Shown: piece after piece, positions 1-6,394 of the stretch
Layout: every line of letters begins with the position of its first letter
Numbering within the stretch: the first letter of the stretch is position 1
NCBI GenBank assembly: GCA_947458415.1
Contig: CANGZG010000048.1
Span: 1 to 14,936 of the forward strand
Length of the DNA stretch: 14,936 nt
Reading direction: 5' to 3'
Source: Comamonadaceae bacterium
GTDB lineage: Bacteria; Pseudomonadota; Gammaproteobacteria; Burkholderiales; Burkholderiaceae_C
Position numbers and translations under genes: made by a program
The notes under the pieces: generated by a model
Seen by the model: the letters and a program-made list of their open reading frames with translations, nothing else
What the model was told of the DNA's origin: nothing
Database searches by the model: none

Positions 1-71
1 CTGTGAACTGATCCCCCCTTGAATGCAGCTTGAGTTTGTCTGCTTGACTTCTTTTTTTGAAAGACTGAAAC
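1..71. other. Leader region upstream of glyA
   Basis: This short stretch precedes glyA. I see no convincing sigma-70 promoter: TTGAGT and TTGACT hexamers occur near 30-49, but neither has a credible TATAAT-like partner at about 17 bases. There is a T-run at 52-58. The ribosome binding site before the glyA ATG is weak (GAAAGA). The real promoter may lie upstream of the window or be poorly conserved. I see no NrdR-box-like palindrome. Confidence 0.3.
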
Positions 72-1316
72 ATGTACCACCGAAATCACTTAGTTGAACA
101 ATCTGACCCCGAACTCTGGGCCGCTATACAAGCGGAAAACACCCGCCAAGAACACCACATCGAGTTGATTGCCAGTGAAAACTACGCCTCCCCCGCTGTC
201 ATGGCAGCGCAAGGCTCGCAACTGACCAACAAGTACGCAGAAGGCTACCCTGGCAAGCGCTACTACGGTGGTTGTGAGAACGTCGATGTTGCCGAGCAGC
301 TCGCCATCGACCGCGTCAAGCAAATTTTTGGTGCGGATGCCGCCAACGTGCAGCCCCACTGCGGCGCGTCAGCTAACCAAGCGGTGTTCTTGGCGTTTTT
401 GAAACCAGGCGAGACCATCATGGGCATGAGCTTGGCCGAAGGCGGTCACTTGACCCATGGCATGCCGCTCAATCTGTCTGGCAAATGGTTCAAGGTGGAG
501 AGCTACGGCCTGAACGCCAAAGAAGAAATTGATTACGACGCCATGGAAGCCAAGGCACGCGCTACCAAGCCCAAGCTCATCATTGCCGGCGCTTCGGCCT
601 ACAGCTTGCACATCGACTTCGCACGCTTTGCGAAAGTAGCCAAAGAAATTGGCGCTGTCTTTTTGGTCGACATGGCGCATTACGCGGGTTTGATCGCTGC
701 GGGTGTCTACCCCAACCCAGTGCCCCATGCCGACGTGGTCACCTCCACCACCCACAAAAGCCTGCGTGGTCCTAGGGGCGGCATCATCTTGATGAAAGCC
801 GAACACGAAAAAGCCATCAACAGCGCGGTGTTTCCCGGCCTGCAAGGCGGGCCTTTGATGCATGTGATCGCCGCCAAAGCAGTGGCTTTCAAAGAAGCGC
901 TTGACCCCAGCTTCAAGGCCTACCAACAACAGGTGCTGAAAAACGCGCAAATCGTTGCACAAACCCTGACCGAGCGTGGTTTGCGTATCGTCAGTGGCGG
1001 AACCCAAAGCCATGTCATGTTGGTCGATTTGCGCGCCAAAGGCATCACGGGCAAAGCCGCCGAATTGGCATTGGGTAACGCCCACATGACCATCAACAAA
1101 AACGCCATCCCCAACGACCCGGAAAAACCCATGGTCACCAGCGGCGTTCGCATCGGCACGCCGGCCATGACCACGCGGGGTTTCAAAGACGAAGAAGCCC
1201 GTGCCACAGCGCACCTGATCGCTGATGTGCTCGAACAACCGAACGATGAATCGCACATTGCGCAGGTACGTGCCAAAGTGCACGCCCTCACCAGCCGTTT
1301 TCCTGTGTATGGGTGA
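72..1316 (+). CDS. glyA: Serine hydroxymethyltransferase
   Basis: This enzyme interconverts serine and glycine with tetrahydrofolate, giving 5,10-methylene-THF, in the cytosol. The 414-residue product is full length for the family. It starts MYHRN and contains ELIASENYAS (about 31-40), NKYAEGYPGKRYYGG (53-67) and the PLP site STTHKSLRGPRGG. The Schiff-base lysine is K229, the same number as in E. coli GlyA. The phosphate-loop region usually read as HSGSQAN is HCGASAN here (residues 96-102), a variant I associate with Comamonadaceae. nrdR follows after six bases, and the GGGTGA at 1311-1316, including the glyA stop, can serve as its Shine-Dalgarno. The start ATG is the only one giving the usual family N-terminus. 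Identification is secure. Confidence 0.97.
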   Translation: MYHRNHLVEQSDPELWAAIQAENTRQEHHIELIASENYASPAVMAAQGSQLTNKYAEGYPGKRYYGGCENVDVAEQLAIDRVKQIFGADAANVQPHCGASANQAVFLAFLKPGETIMGMSLAEGGHLTHGMPLNLSGKWFKVESYGLNAKEEIDYDAMEAKARATKPKLIIAGASAYSLHIDFARFAKVAKEIGAVFLVDMAHYAGLIAAGVYPNPVPHADVVTSTTHKSLRGPRGGIILMKAEHEKAINSAVFPGLQGGPLMHVIAAKAVAFKEALDPSFKAYQQQVLKNAQIVAQTLTERGLRIVSGGTQSHVMLVDLRAKGITGKAAELALGNAHMTINKNAIPNDPEKPMVTSGVRIGTPAMTTRGFKDEEARATAHLIADVLEQPNDESHIAQVRAKVHALTSRFPVYG

Positions 1317-1322
1317 CCACTT

Positions 1323-1772
1323 ATGAAATGCCCTTTTTGCAGCCATGTGGAAACCCAGGTCATGGAGACCCGCATGTCTGAAGAGGGCGACTCCATTCGC
1401 CGCCGCCGCTCTTGCAGCCATTGCGAAAAGCGTTTCACCACCTATGAGCGTGCCGATGTCAGCTACCCGGCGGTGGTGAAAAAAGACGGAAGGCGCATCG
1501 ACTATGACCGCAGCAAATTGCGCGGCTCGCTCAATTTGGCCTTGCGCAAACGACCAGTCAGTACCGAACAAGTCGATGCAGCGATTGAACGCATCGAGGA
1601 CAAACTGCTGACCTTGTCGCAACGCGAAGTCGCCTCCACCCGCATTGGCGAATTGGTGATGCGCGAGTTGAAAAAACTCGACAAAGTCGCTTATGTCAGG
1701 TTCGCCAGCGTCTACCGCAGCTTTGAAGACGTCGACGAATTCAAAACCTTGGTGGACGAGTTCAGGCGTTAA
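1323..1772 (+). CDS. nrdR: Transcriptional repressor NrdR
   Basis: NrdR is an ATP/dATP-sensing repressor of ribonucleotide reductase genes that binds paired NrdR boxes. The 149-residue product is standard length. It has an N-terminal zinc ribbon with cysteines C3, C6, C31 and C34, the basic stretch IRRRR (25-29) and RFTTYE just after the ribbon. The ATP-cone domain follows (about 49-139), with KKDGRR, RSKLRGSLNLALRKRP and the YVRFASVYRSF segment. It lies six bases after glyA with GGGTGA as the likely ribosome binding site, so the two are probably co-transcribed. In E. coli and many other bacteria nrdR is directly followed by ribD; here five pilin genes lie between them. Confidence 0.97.
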   Translation: MKCPFCSHVETQVMETRMSEEGDSIRRRRSCSHCEKRFTTYERADVSYPAVVKKDGRRIDYDRSKLRGSLNLALRKRPVSTEQVDAAIERIEDKLLTLSQREVASTRIGELVMRELKKLDKVAYVRFASVYRSFEDVDEFKTLVDEFRR

Positions 1773-1838
1773 CAACGCACACCACGGCGGGTCACAGAAC
1801 ACATTTTTCTCCATCGGTTGGCGCCATGATTGGCGGAC
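1773..1838. other. Gap between nrdR and the pilin genes
   Basis: This is the longest gap in the plus-strand gene chain. It is where a separate pilin promoter would have to sit if it is not inside nrdR. I see no clear -35/-10 pair, hairpin with T-tract, or strong Shine-Dalgarno. A GGCGGA lies only one base before the ATG at 1839, too close to be an ordinary ribosome binding site. Confidence 0.3.
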
Positions 1839-2348
1839 ATGACAACCCTATCCCTTCCCAGCCAAACCGGTCACAGCCTCGCTGAACTGTGTGTGGTCTT
1901 GTGCCTGGTGGCAGTGGCAGCCGCCATGGCCGCGCCCTCGGTCAGTCACTGGCTATGGCGCTCAAAGGCCGAGCAAGCGGCCCGCGCTTGGGCCGCAGAT
2001 TTGCAAACGGCACGATTGCAAGCGCTGCGCACTGGCCAAGCCTTGCAATTGAAACGACTGACCGGCTGCGCCAGCGTCTTGGCGCTGGGGGATTGGCGCT
2101 GTGGTTGGGAAATTGCCACGCCACACGGCAATCAACCTGCCACGCTTCGCCACGCCATGAACGGTGAATTGAGTGTGTTGCTTTTTCCTGCCAATGATGT
2201 CTTGCCAGTGAACTCGCAAGGCGAACCGCTGGCTGGCGGTGTGCGATTGCAAGTCATGTCACGCACCCACCTCATGCCCGTGGCTGTCAGCGTGTGCATG
2301 AATACCGCCGGCAGGCTCCGATTGGTCAAGGCGCAGACTTGCCTATGA
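1839..2348 (+). CDS. fimT: GspH/FimT-family minor pseudopilin
   Basis: This is a minor type IV pilin that would be processed by the prepilin peptidase and join the pilus-initiation complex in the inner membrane. The 169-residue product has an 11-residue leader and a cleavage site at G11|HSLAE. Glu is kept at mature position +5, and a hydrophobic helix of about 20 residues follows. His at +1 replaces the usual Phe or Met. The C-terminal half has cysteine pairs typical of FimT (CASVLALGDWRCGW) and ends MNTAGRLRLVKAQTCL. Its GRLR at residues 158-161 matches the GRxR motif described for DNA-binding FimT proteins. I chose ATG 1839 to give a short leader; an in-frame TTG at 1830 adds three residues. 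The stop overlaps the start of pilV by four bases. FimU or GspH is an alternative name. Confidence 0.8.
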   Translation: MTTLSLPSQTGHSLAELCVVLCLVAVAAAMAAPSVSHWLWRSKAEQAARAWAADLQTARLQALRTGQALQLKRLTGCASVLALGDWRCGWEIATPHGNQPATLRHAMNGELSVLLFPANDVLPVNSQGEPLAGGVRLQVMSRTHLMPVAVSVCMNTAGRLRLVKAQTCL

Positions 2349-2827
2349 GACAGCTTGCCAGAACATGCAACGGTTATTCTCTGCTGGAAGCCATGGCAGC
2401 GCTGATGGTGCTCAATGTGCTGTGCTTGGGACTGATGGCCTGGCAACTGCAAGCCATGCAAGCTCAACGTGACGCTTTGTCCATGCAACAAGCCGTGGAC
2501 ATGGCGCAAGACCTGTGGCATCGAATGCAAGTTCACCCCGGGGCGGCATCAAGTTACCAATTGACGCTCGACAGCATCCCCTCGGCCCGTGATTGCCTAT
2601 CACAGCCTTGCAACGCCCCCCAATGGGCGCAATCGGATTTGGCAGATTGGTGGCGAGAACTGCGCCAACGTTTGCCCCAGGCCAGGGCTGAGCTGACGAC
2701 ATCGCATGACGCTTCTGAGGTCCGCTTGCTGCTGGTCTGGCCGAGCTCATCCACCATACCCAAACCTGTGGCCAGTGAAGCTTGCCCCAAGGCACACCAA
2801 TGCTGGCAAACTGCATGGCGACTTTGA
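2345..2827 (+). CDS. pilV: Type IV pilus minor pilin PilV
   Basis: PilV is a minor pilin of the pilus-priming complex. The product is 160 residues from the ATG at 2345, which overlaps the fimT stop as ATGA. The leader MRQLARTCNG is cleaved before YSLLE, with Glu at +5, and a hydrophobic helix follows (EAMAALMVLNVLCLGLMAW). The segment MAQDLWHRMQVHPGAASSY matches the PilV family pattern A-x-DL-x-x-RM-x-x-[NH]P-x-x-x-x-Y. Near the C-terminus LLLVWPSSS corresponds to the usual terminal beta strand, followed by a cysteine pair (CPKAHQC). The frame stays open upstream to 2294, but those residues overlap fimT and do not look like a pilin leader. The end overlaps pilW by 13 bases. Confidence 0.82.
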   Translation: MRQLARTCNGYSLLEAMAALMVLNVLCLGLMAWQLQAMQAQRDALSMQQAVDMAQDLWHRMQVHPGAASSYQLTLDSIPSARDCLSQPCNAPQWAQSDLADWWRELRQRLPQARAELTTSHDASEVRLLLVWPSSSTIPKPVASEACPKAHQCWQTAWRL

Positions 2828-3528
2828 AACAACGAACACAACAAGGCCAAAGTCTGGCGCAATGCCTGGTTGGCATGACGCTTGGCTTGTTGGTGGTCAT
2901 GGCTGCGTTCAGCGCCTTTGCATGGATGCAACGCACCCAAACACTGTTGCAACAACACATGGATTTGAGCCACATGCTGCATGCCGGCAATGCCAAATTG
3001 CGTGAACGGGCCATGCGGGCAGGTGCACCCGAATTGGTGATCAACGACCAGCACATGCCGGCTTGGAACCGCATGGCTCAAGCGGTCAGCGGCGACGACA
3101 AATCCTTGCAATTGATGCAGTTTCGCAGCCTGACACCAGCCGATTGCCAAGGGCACGAAGCATCCCACTTGGCGTGGAGCGAAGATGATTTCAGACGCAA
3201 CAGCACGAGAGGGTTTGCTTGCAAAGATGCCGCCCGCGCCAATGCCAGTTACCAAACGCTGGTCGAGCAGACCGAAGAGTTGCGATTTCGTTATGCACAA
3301 CGCATTGGCGGCAAATGGCCAGATCCTTTGTCACAACAATTGCAGTGGCTGTCTGCCGACGAGGTCACCGACTGGTCGGCTGTCAGAGCGGTACAAATGT
3401 GTTTGCAAATTCGAGGCACGGGGCTGAGTGCCGCACCGGTTGGGGTGTCTTGCAACAAATCACTGCCTTTGATCAATGGCGCCATGGCTTGGCGTTCGGT
3501 CGTGCACCTCACCCATTCATCGCCATGA
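2815..3528 (+). CDS. pilW: PilW-like minor pilin lacking Glu+5
   Basis: This is a PilW-family protein of the type IV pilus-initiation complex. The 237-residue product has leader MATLKQRTQQG and then QSLAQCLVGMTLGLLVV. Mature position +5 is Gln (Q16 of the precursor), where PilW proteins normally have Glu. The globular part keeps family landmarks: an RAMRAGAPELV segment (helix end, R-x-AG), DCQGHEASH, ACKDAARANASYQTLVEQTEELRFRYAQ (split over about residues 148-175) and SAVRAVQMCLQIRG. I chose ATG 2815 for an 11-residue leader; ATG 2800 and TTG 2782 are upstream in-frame options. It overlaps pilV by 13 bases and pilX by four, so translation is probably coupled. It could work as a second tip-type pilin. 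Confidence 0.72.
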   Translation: MATLKQRTQQGQSLAQCLVGMTLGLLVVMAAFSAFAWMQRTQTLLQQHMDLSHMLHAGNAKLRERAMRAGAPELVINDQHMPAWNRMAQAVSGDDKSLQLMQFRSLTPADCQGHEASHLAWSEDDFRRNSTRGFACKDAARANASYQTLVEQTEELRFRYAQRIGGKWPDPLSQQLQWLSADEVTDWSAVRAVQMCLQIRGTGLSAAPVGVSCNKSLPLINGAMAWRSVVHLTHSSP

Positions 3529-4163
3529 AGCCTGGGCATTGCTTTCCTTTGTCAAGGCGCCTGTCTCAACAAGGGCTGGCCTTGCCCACGGTGCTCGCCT
3601 TGTCCATGCTCAGCAGTGTGATGTTGTTGGCTTGCTGGCGGCAGATCACGTTGGCCCAAGGCTGGAGTCGGCATCATTTGGCGCAATGGCAAATGCGCCA
3701 GGTCACACTCGGGGCCATGCTGGCCACGGCCGACTCGGTCTCACGGCCAGCGTCAGATGCCCATGCCCTTGGCAAAACGCCGCCTCGCATTCCTGTGACC
3801 CACGCGGCATGGCAATCCGTTCTCGCAGCGCTGCCAGCCAACGGGTGTGCCAATGGCATCTGCCAATCACTGCTGGAACAAGCCAACCAGCGGTCAGACT
3901 GGCTTCAAAGAACCGCCGGGGCACATGCCGTGCCCTTGGCCAATGGCTTGCAACTGTTTCATTGGGTCGAACTGTTGCCCAACCCCTTGCCACTGACTGA
4001 CACCAGCCCGGCCTTCACCTACCGCATCACAGTGGTCGCCACGGACACGCAGCGGCAGACCCAAGCGGGCTGGCAAGCGGTTTGGCAACCCAACACCCCC
4101 ACCGCCGTGGACAAGCCGGTTCGGTTGGCAGATCTGCAACGCGTGCTCGAACTCTTGCCCTGA
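3525..4163 (+). CDS. pilX: PilX-like minor pilin
   Basis: This protein is probably the PilX (GspK-like) tip component of the minor pilin complex. The product is 212 residues from ATG 3525, which overlaps the pilW stop as ATGA. The leader ends RRLSQQG and cleavage would precede LALPTVLALSMLSSVMLLA. Thr sits at +5 instead of Glu, as expected for PilX/GspK tip subunits, with a Pro at +4. The helix is followed by a poorly conserved globular region with one cysteine pair (GCANGIC) and many Gln and Trp residues. The assignment rests on the hydrophobic N-terminus, the order of genes after fimT-pilV-pilW, and the position just before a PilE-like gene. Sequence resemblance over the C-terminal half is weak. 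No pilY1 follows, although that gene usually lies next. Confidence 0.6.
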   Translation: MKPGHCFPLSRRLSQQGLALPTVLALSMLSSVMLLACWRQITLAQGWSRHHLAQWQMRQVTLGAMLATADSVSRPASDAHALGKTPPRIPVTHAAWQSVLAALPANGCANGICQSLLEQANQRSDWLQRTAGAHAVPLANGLQLFHWVELLPNPLPLTDTSPAFTYRITVVATDTQRQTQAGWQAVWQPNTPTAVDKPVRLADLQRVLELLP

Positions 4164-4192
4164 ACCGATGCCTTGACACTGTGTTTCAAACC

Positions 4193-4594
4193 ATGAGCCG
4201 CCCTTCAAGCTTCCTTTGTGCAGGCTTCACATTGATTGAATTGCTGTGTGTTTTGGCCATGGTGGGTGTGCTCAGTGCCATCGCCATGCCGGTCTACCAA
4301 CAGGCTCAGTCGCGCAGCCAACGGCAACTCGCCAAACTGGCATTGGTGAAATCTGCACAATGGCTGGAGCAAGCCGCCATGGCCACGGGCAGCTATCCGG
4401 CTGAATTGCCCGAGTCAGTTTGGCGAACCCCCGGGTTCACCTACCGTTTGTCGCTCGTCAGTCAAGCACAAAGTTATGTGTTGACCGCCACCCCCTATCA
4501 AAGACAAAAGCAAGACGACTGCGGTGCGCTCACCTTGGACCAAACCGGGCAACGCGGCGCGCAAGGCGATGTCCCATCATGTTGGTCCAAATGA
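4193..4594 (+). CDS. pilE: PilE-like type IV pilin
   Basis: This is a small type IV pilin-like protein with the most canonical prepilin signal of the cluster. The 133-residue precursor has leader MSRPSSFLCAG, cleavage before FTLIE and Glu at +5, followed by LLCVLAMVGVLSAIAMPVYQQ. It has GSYP (66-69) and a C-terminal loop between C110 and C130 (DDCGALTLDQTGQRG to VPSCW), typical of minor PilE-type pilins of Betaproteobacteria. At 122 mature residues it is short for a major pilin, so a minor role is likelier. It starts 29 bases after pilX and ends 28 bases before ribD. I chose ATG 4193; a GTG at 4181 would add four residues. The frame extends upstream into pilX, but without pilin character. Confidence 0.8.
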   Translation: MSRPSSFLCAGFTLIELLCVLAMVGVLSAIAMPVYQQAQSRSQRQLAKLALVKSAQWLEQAAMATGSYPAELPESVWRTPGFTYRLSLVSQAQSYVLTATPYQRQKQDDCGALTLDQTGQRGAQGDVPSCWSK

Positions 4595-4622
4595 CAGCTT
4601 GCACGCCGTTGATAATCGACGG

Positions 4623-5726
4623 ATGCAGTTTTCCCCTTTCGATGTCGAGCACATGCAACGGGCGCTTTCCTTGGCGGAGCAAGCCTTGTTCATCACGTCA
4701 CCCAACCCGCGTGTGGGTTGCGTCATCACGGGTGCCGACGGTCGTTCATTGGGGCAAGGCCACACCCAACAGGCCGGGGGCGCCCATGCCGAAATCATGG
4801 CGTTGCGAGATGCCCAAGCGCGGGGCTTGAGCGTCAAAGGCGCCACTGCTTATGTCACCCTCGAACCTTGCGCACACCACGGGCGCACCGGTCCCTGTTG
4901 TGAAGCACTGATCAACGCCGGCATCACCAAGGTGGTGGCCAGCTTGCAAGACCCCAATCCGCAAGTCGCTGGCCAAGGCTTTGCCAAACTGCGCGCGGCC
5001 GGTATACATGTCGACATGGGGTTGCTGCAAGACCCGGCGCATGAACTGAACATCGGTTTTTTTCGACGCATGCAAACTGGCAAACCTTGGTTGCGGATGA
5101 AAATCGCCCAATCCCTCGACGGTCATACCGGATTGCACAACGGCCAAAGCCAGTGGCTCACCCAAGGGCCAGCCCGCGAAGATGGCCACCGTTGGCGTGC
5201 CCGCGCGTGTGCGGTGCTCAGTGGCATTGGCACGGTCTTGGAAGACGACCCCATGCTGAATGTGCGGGGGATCGACACGCCGCGCCAACCCGACTTGCTG
5301 CTGGTGGATTCCAAATTGCAAACCCCATTGACCGCCAAGCTTTGGAAGGAAACCCGCAAGGTGGTCATTTTTCATGCGCACACAGACCCGGCCAAAGAAG
5401 GTGCGCTCAAGTCCAACGGTGCGCAATTGGTTCACTTGCCCGGCCCGGGCGAGAAAGTGGATTTGCCCGCCATGGTCAAGCAACTGGGGCAAATGGCTTA
5501 CAACGAAATACACATTGAAGCGGGCCACAAGCTCAATGGGTCTTTGCTGCAAGCCGGGCTGATCGATGAATTGTTGGTCTATCTGGCCCCGCTGCTCACC
5601 GGCCCCGGCCAAGGCATGGCGGCCCTGCCCACACTGACAGATTTGGCGGGTGCCCAAGCTTGGCGGTATGTGCAAACCGAGCCGATCGGGGCAGATTTAA
5701 GGCTCTTGCTCAGGCGCAGTGGCTGA
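4623..5726 (+). CDS. ribD: Riboflavin biosynthesis deaminase/reductase RibD
   Basis: RibD catalyses two consecutive cytosolic steps of riboflavin synthesis: deamination of the pyrimidine product of GTP cyclohydrolase II, then NADPH-dependent reduction of the ribosyl chain. The 367-residue product is full length. The deaminase domain (about 5-145) has the zinc site H55-A-E57 with C83 and C92 in PCAHHGRTGPCC; E57 is the catalytic glutamate. The reductase domain begins near GKPWLRMKIAQSLDG (153-167) and holds GIGTVLEDDPMLNVR and IHIEAGHKLNGSLL. I chose ATG 4623; ATG 4653 would remove ten residues before the conserved core. The 28-base gap after pilE is far too short for an FMN riboswitch, and none is visible in front of any rib gene here. 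Confidence 0.96.
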   Translation: MQFSPFDVEHMQRALSLAEQALFITSPNPRVGCVITGADGRSLGQGHTQQAGGAHAEIMALRDAQARGLSVKGATAYVTLEPCAHHGRTGPCCEALINAGITKVVASLQDPNPQVAGQGFAKLRAAGIHVDMGLLQDPAHELNIGFFRRMQTGKPWLRMKIAQSLDGHTGLHNGQSQWLTQGPAREDGHRWRARACAVLSGIGTVLEDDPMLNVRGIDTPRQPDLLLVDSKLQTPLTAKLWKETRKVVIFHAHTDPAKEGALKSNGAQLVHLPGPGEKVDLPAMVKQLGQMAYNEIHIEAGHKLNGSLLQAGLIDELLVYLAPLLTGPGQGMAALPTLTDLAGAQAWRYVQTEPIGADLRLLLRRSG

Positions 5727-5743
5727 TCTGCGAAAATACACGA

Positions 5744-6394
5744 ATGTTCACCGGCATCATCACCGGCGTGGGGCGCATCGCCGCCGTTCACGACCTGGGT
5801 CGCTCTTTGGATCATGGCAAGCGCCTTGAGATCAGCACACCCGCGCATTACCTCGACGACGTGACCTTGGGCGACAGCATTGCCCTGAATGGCGCCTGCA
5901 TGACCGTGACGTCTTTCAACGCCGCAGACCATGTTTTCACCATCGACATTTCTGCCGAATCGCTGGCCAAAACCGCGCGACTCGACACCATCGGCACCAC
6001 CCTCAATCTGGAAAAAGCCTTGCGTGCGAACGACCGCTTGGGCGGCCACATCGTTTCCGGTCACGTGGACGGTGTGGGCCAAGTTGCTGCGTTTGAATTG
6101 GTCGGTGAAAGCTGGTTGTTGCAAATTCTGGCGCCAGTCGCTTTGGCCAAGTATTTGGCTTACAAAGGCTCGATCACGGTCAACGGGGTCAGTCTCACGG
6201 TGAACCGCATTGAAGACAAGGCCAATGGTTGCCTGATTTCCATCAACCTGATTCCCCACACCATCGCCAACACTGCCTTGGGCAGTTTGGTGACCTCCGA
6301 TCCCGTCAATTTGGAAATCGACACTGTCGCGCGCTATGTCGAGCGCATGTTGCAGTTTGAATCTCTGCCTTCTGCACAGAAAGATCACCCATGA
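5744..6394 (+). CDS. ribE: Riboflavin synthase (alpha subunit)
   Basis: This enzyme dismutates two molecules of 6,7-dimethyl-8-ribityllumazine into riboflavin and the pyrimidine that RibH reuses. The 216-residue product shows the family's internal duplication. The first lumazine-binding domain starts MFTGIITGVGRI and contains NGACMTV (49-55). The second starts GHIVSGHVDGVG (101-112) and contains NGVSLTV (147-153). The C-terminal DTVARYVERML (193-203) is the trimerisation helix region. The MFTGI start is universal in the family, which fixes ATG 5744. It lies 17 bases after ribD and overlaps ribBA by four bases. The same gene is called ribC in E. coli. Confidence 0.96.
   Translation: MFTGIITGVGRIAAVHDLGRSLDHGKRLEISTPAHYLDDVTLGDSIALNGACMTVTSFNAADHVFTIDISAESLAKTARLDTIGTTLNLEKALRANDRLGGHIVSGHVDGVGQVAAFELVGESWLLQILAPVALAKYLAYKGSITVNGVSLTVNRIEDKANGCLISINLIPHTIANTALGSLVTSDPVNLEIDTVARYVERMLQFESLPSAQKDHP

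Noticed and set aside
41..71. TTGACT hexamer as a -35 box for glyA
   Set aside because: The sequence 16-18 bases downstream falls at the start codon and does not resemble a -10 element.
369..1814. A 481-codon open frame on the minus strand over glyA and nrdR
   Set aside because: Both plus-strand genes are unmistakable, and the antisense translation has no recognisable domain. Long antisense frames are expected opposite GC-rich codon-biased genes.
3219..3524. Upstream extension of the pilX frame, overlapping pilW
   Set aside because: The extension has no pilin-like or conserved character, while pilW is supported in its own frame. The ATG at 3525 gives a normal leader and a four-base overlap.
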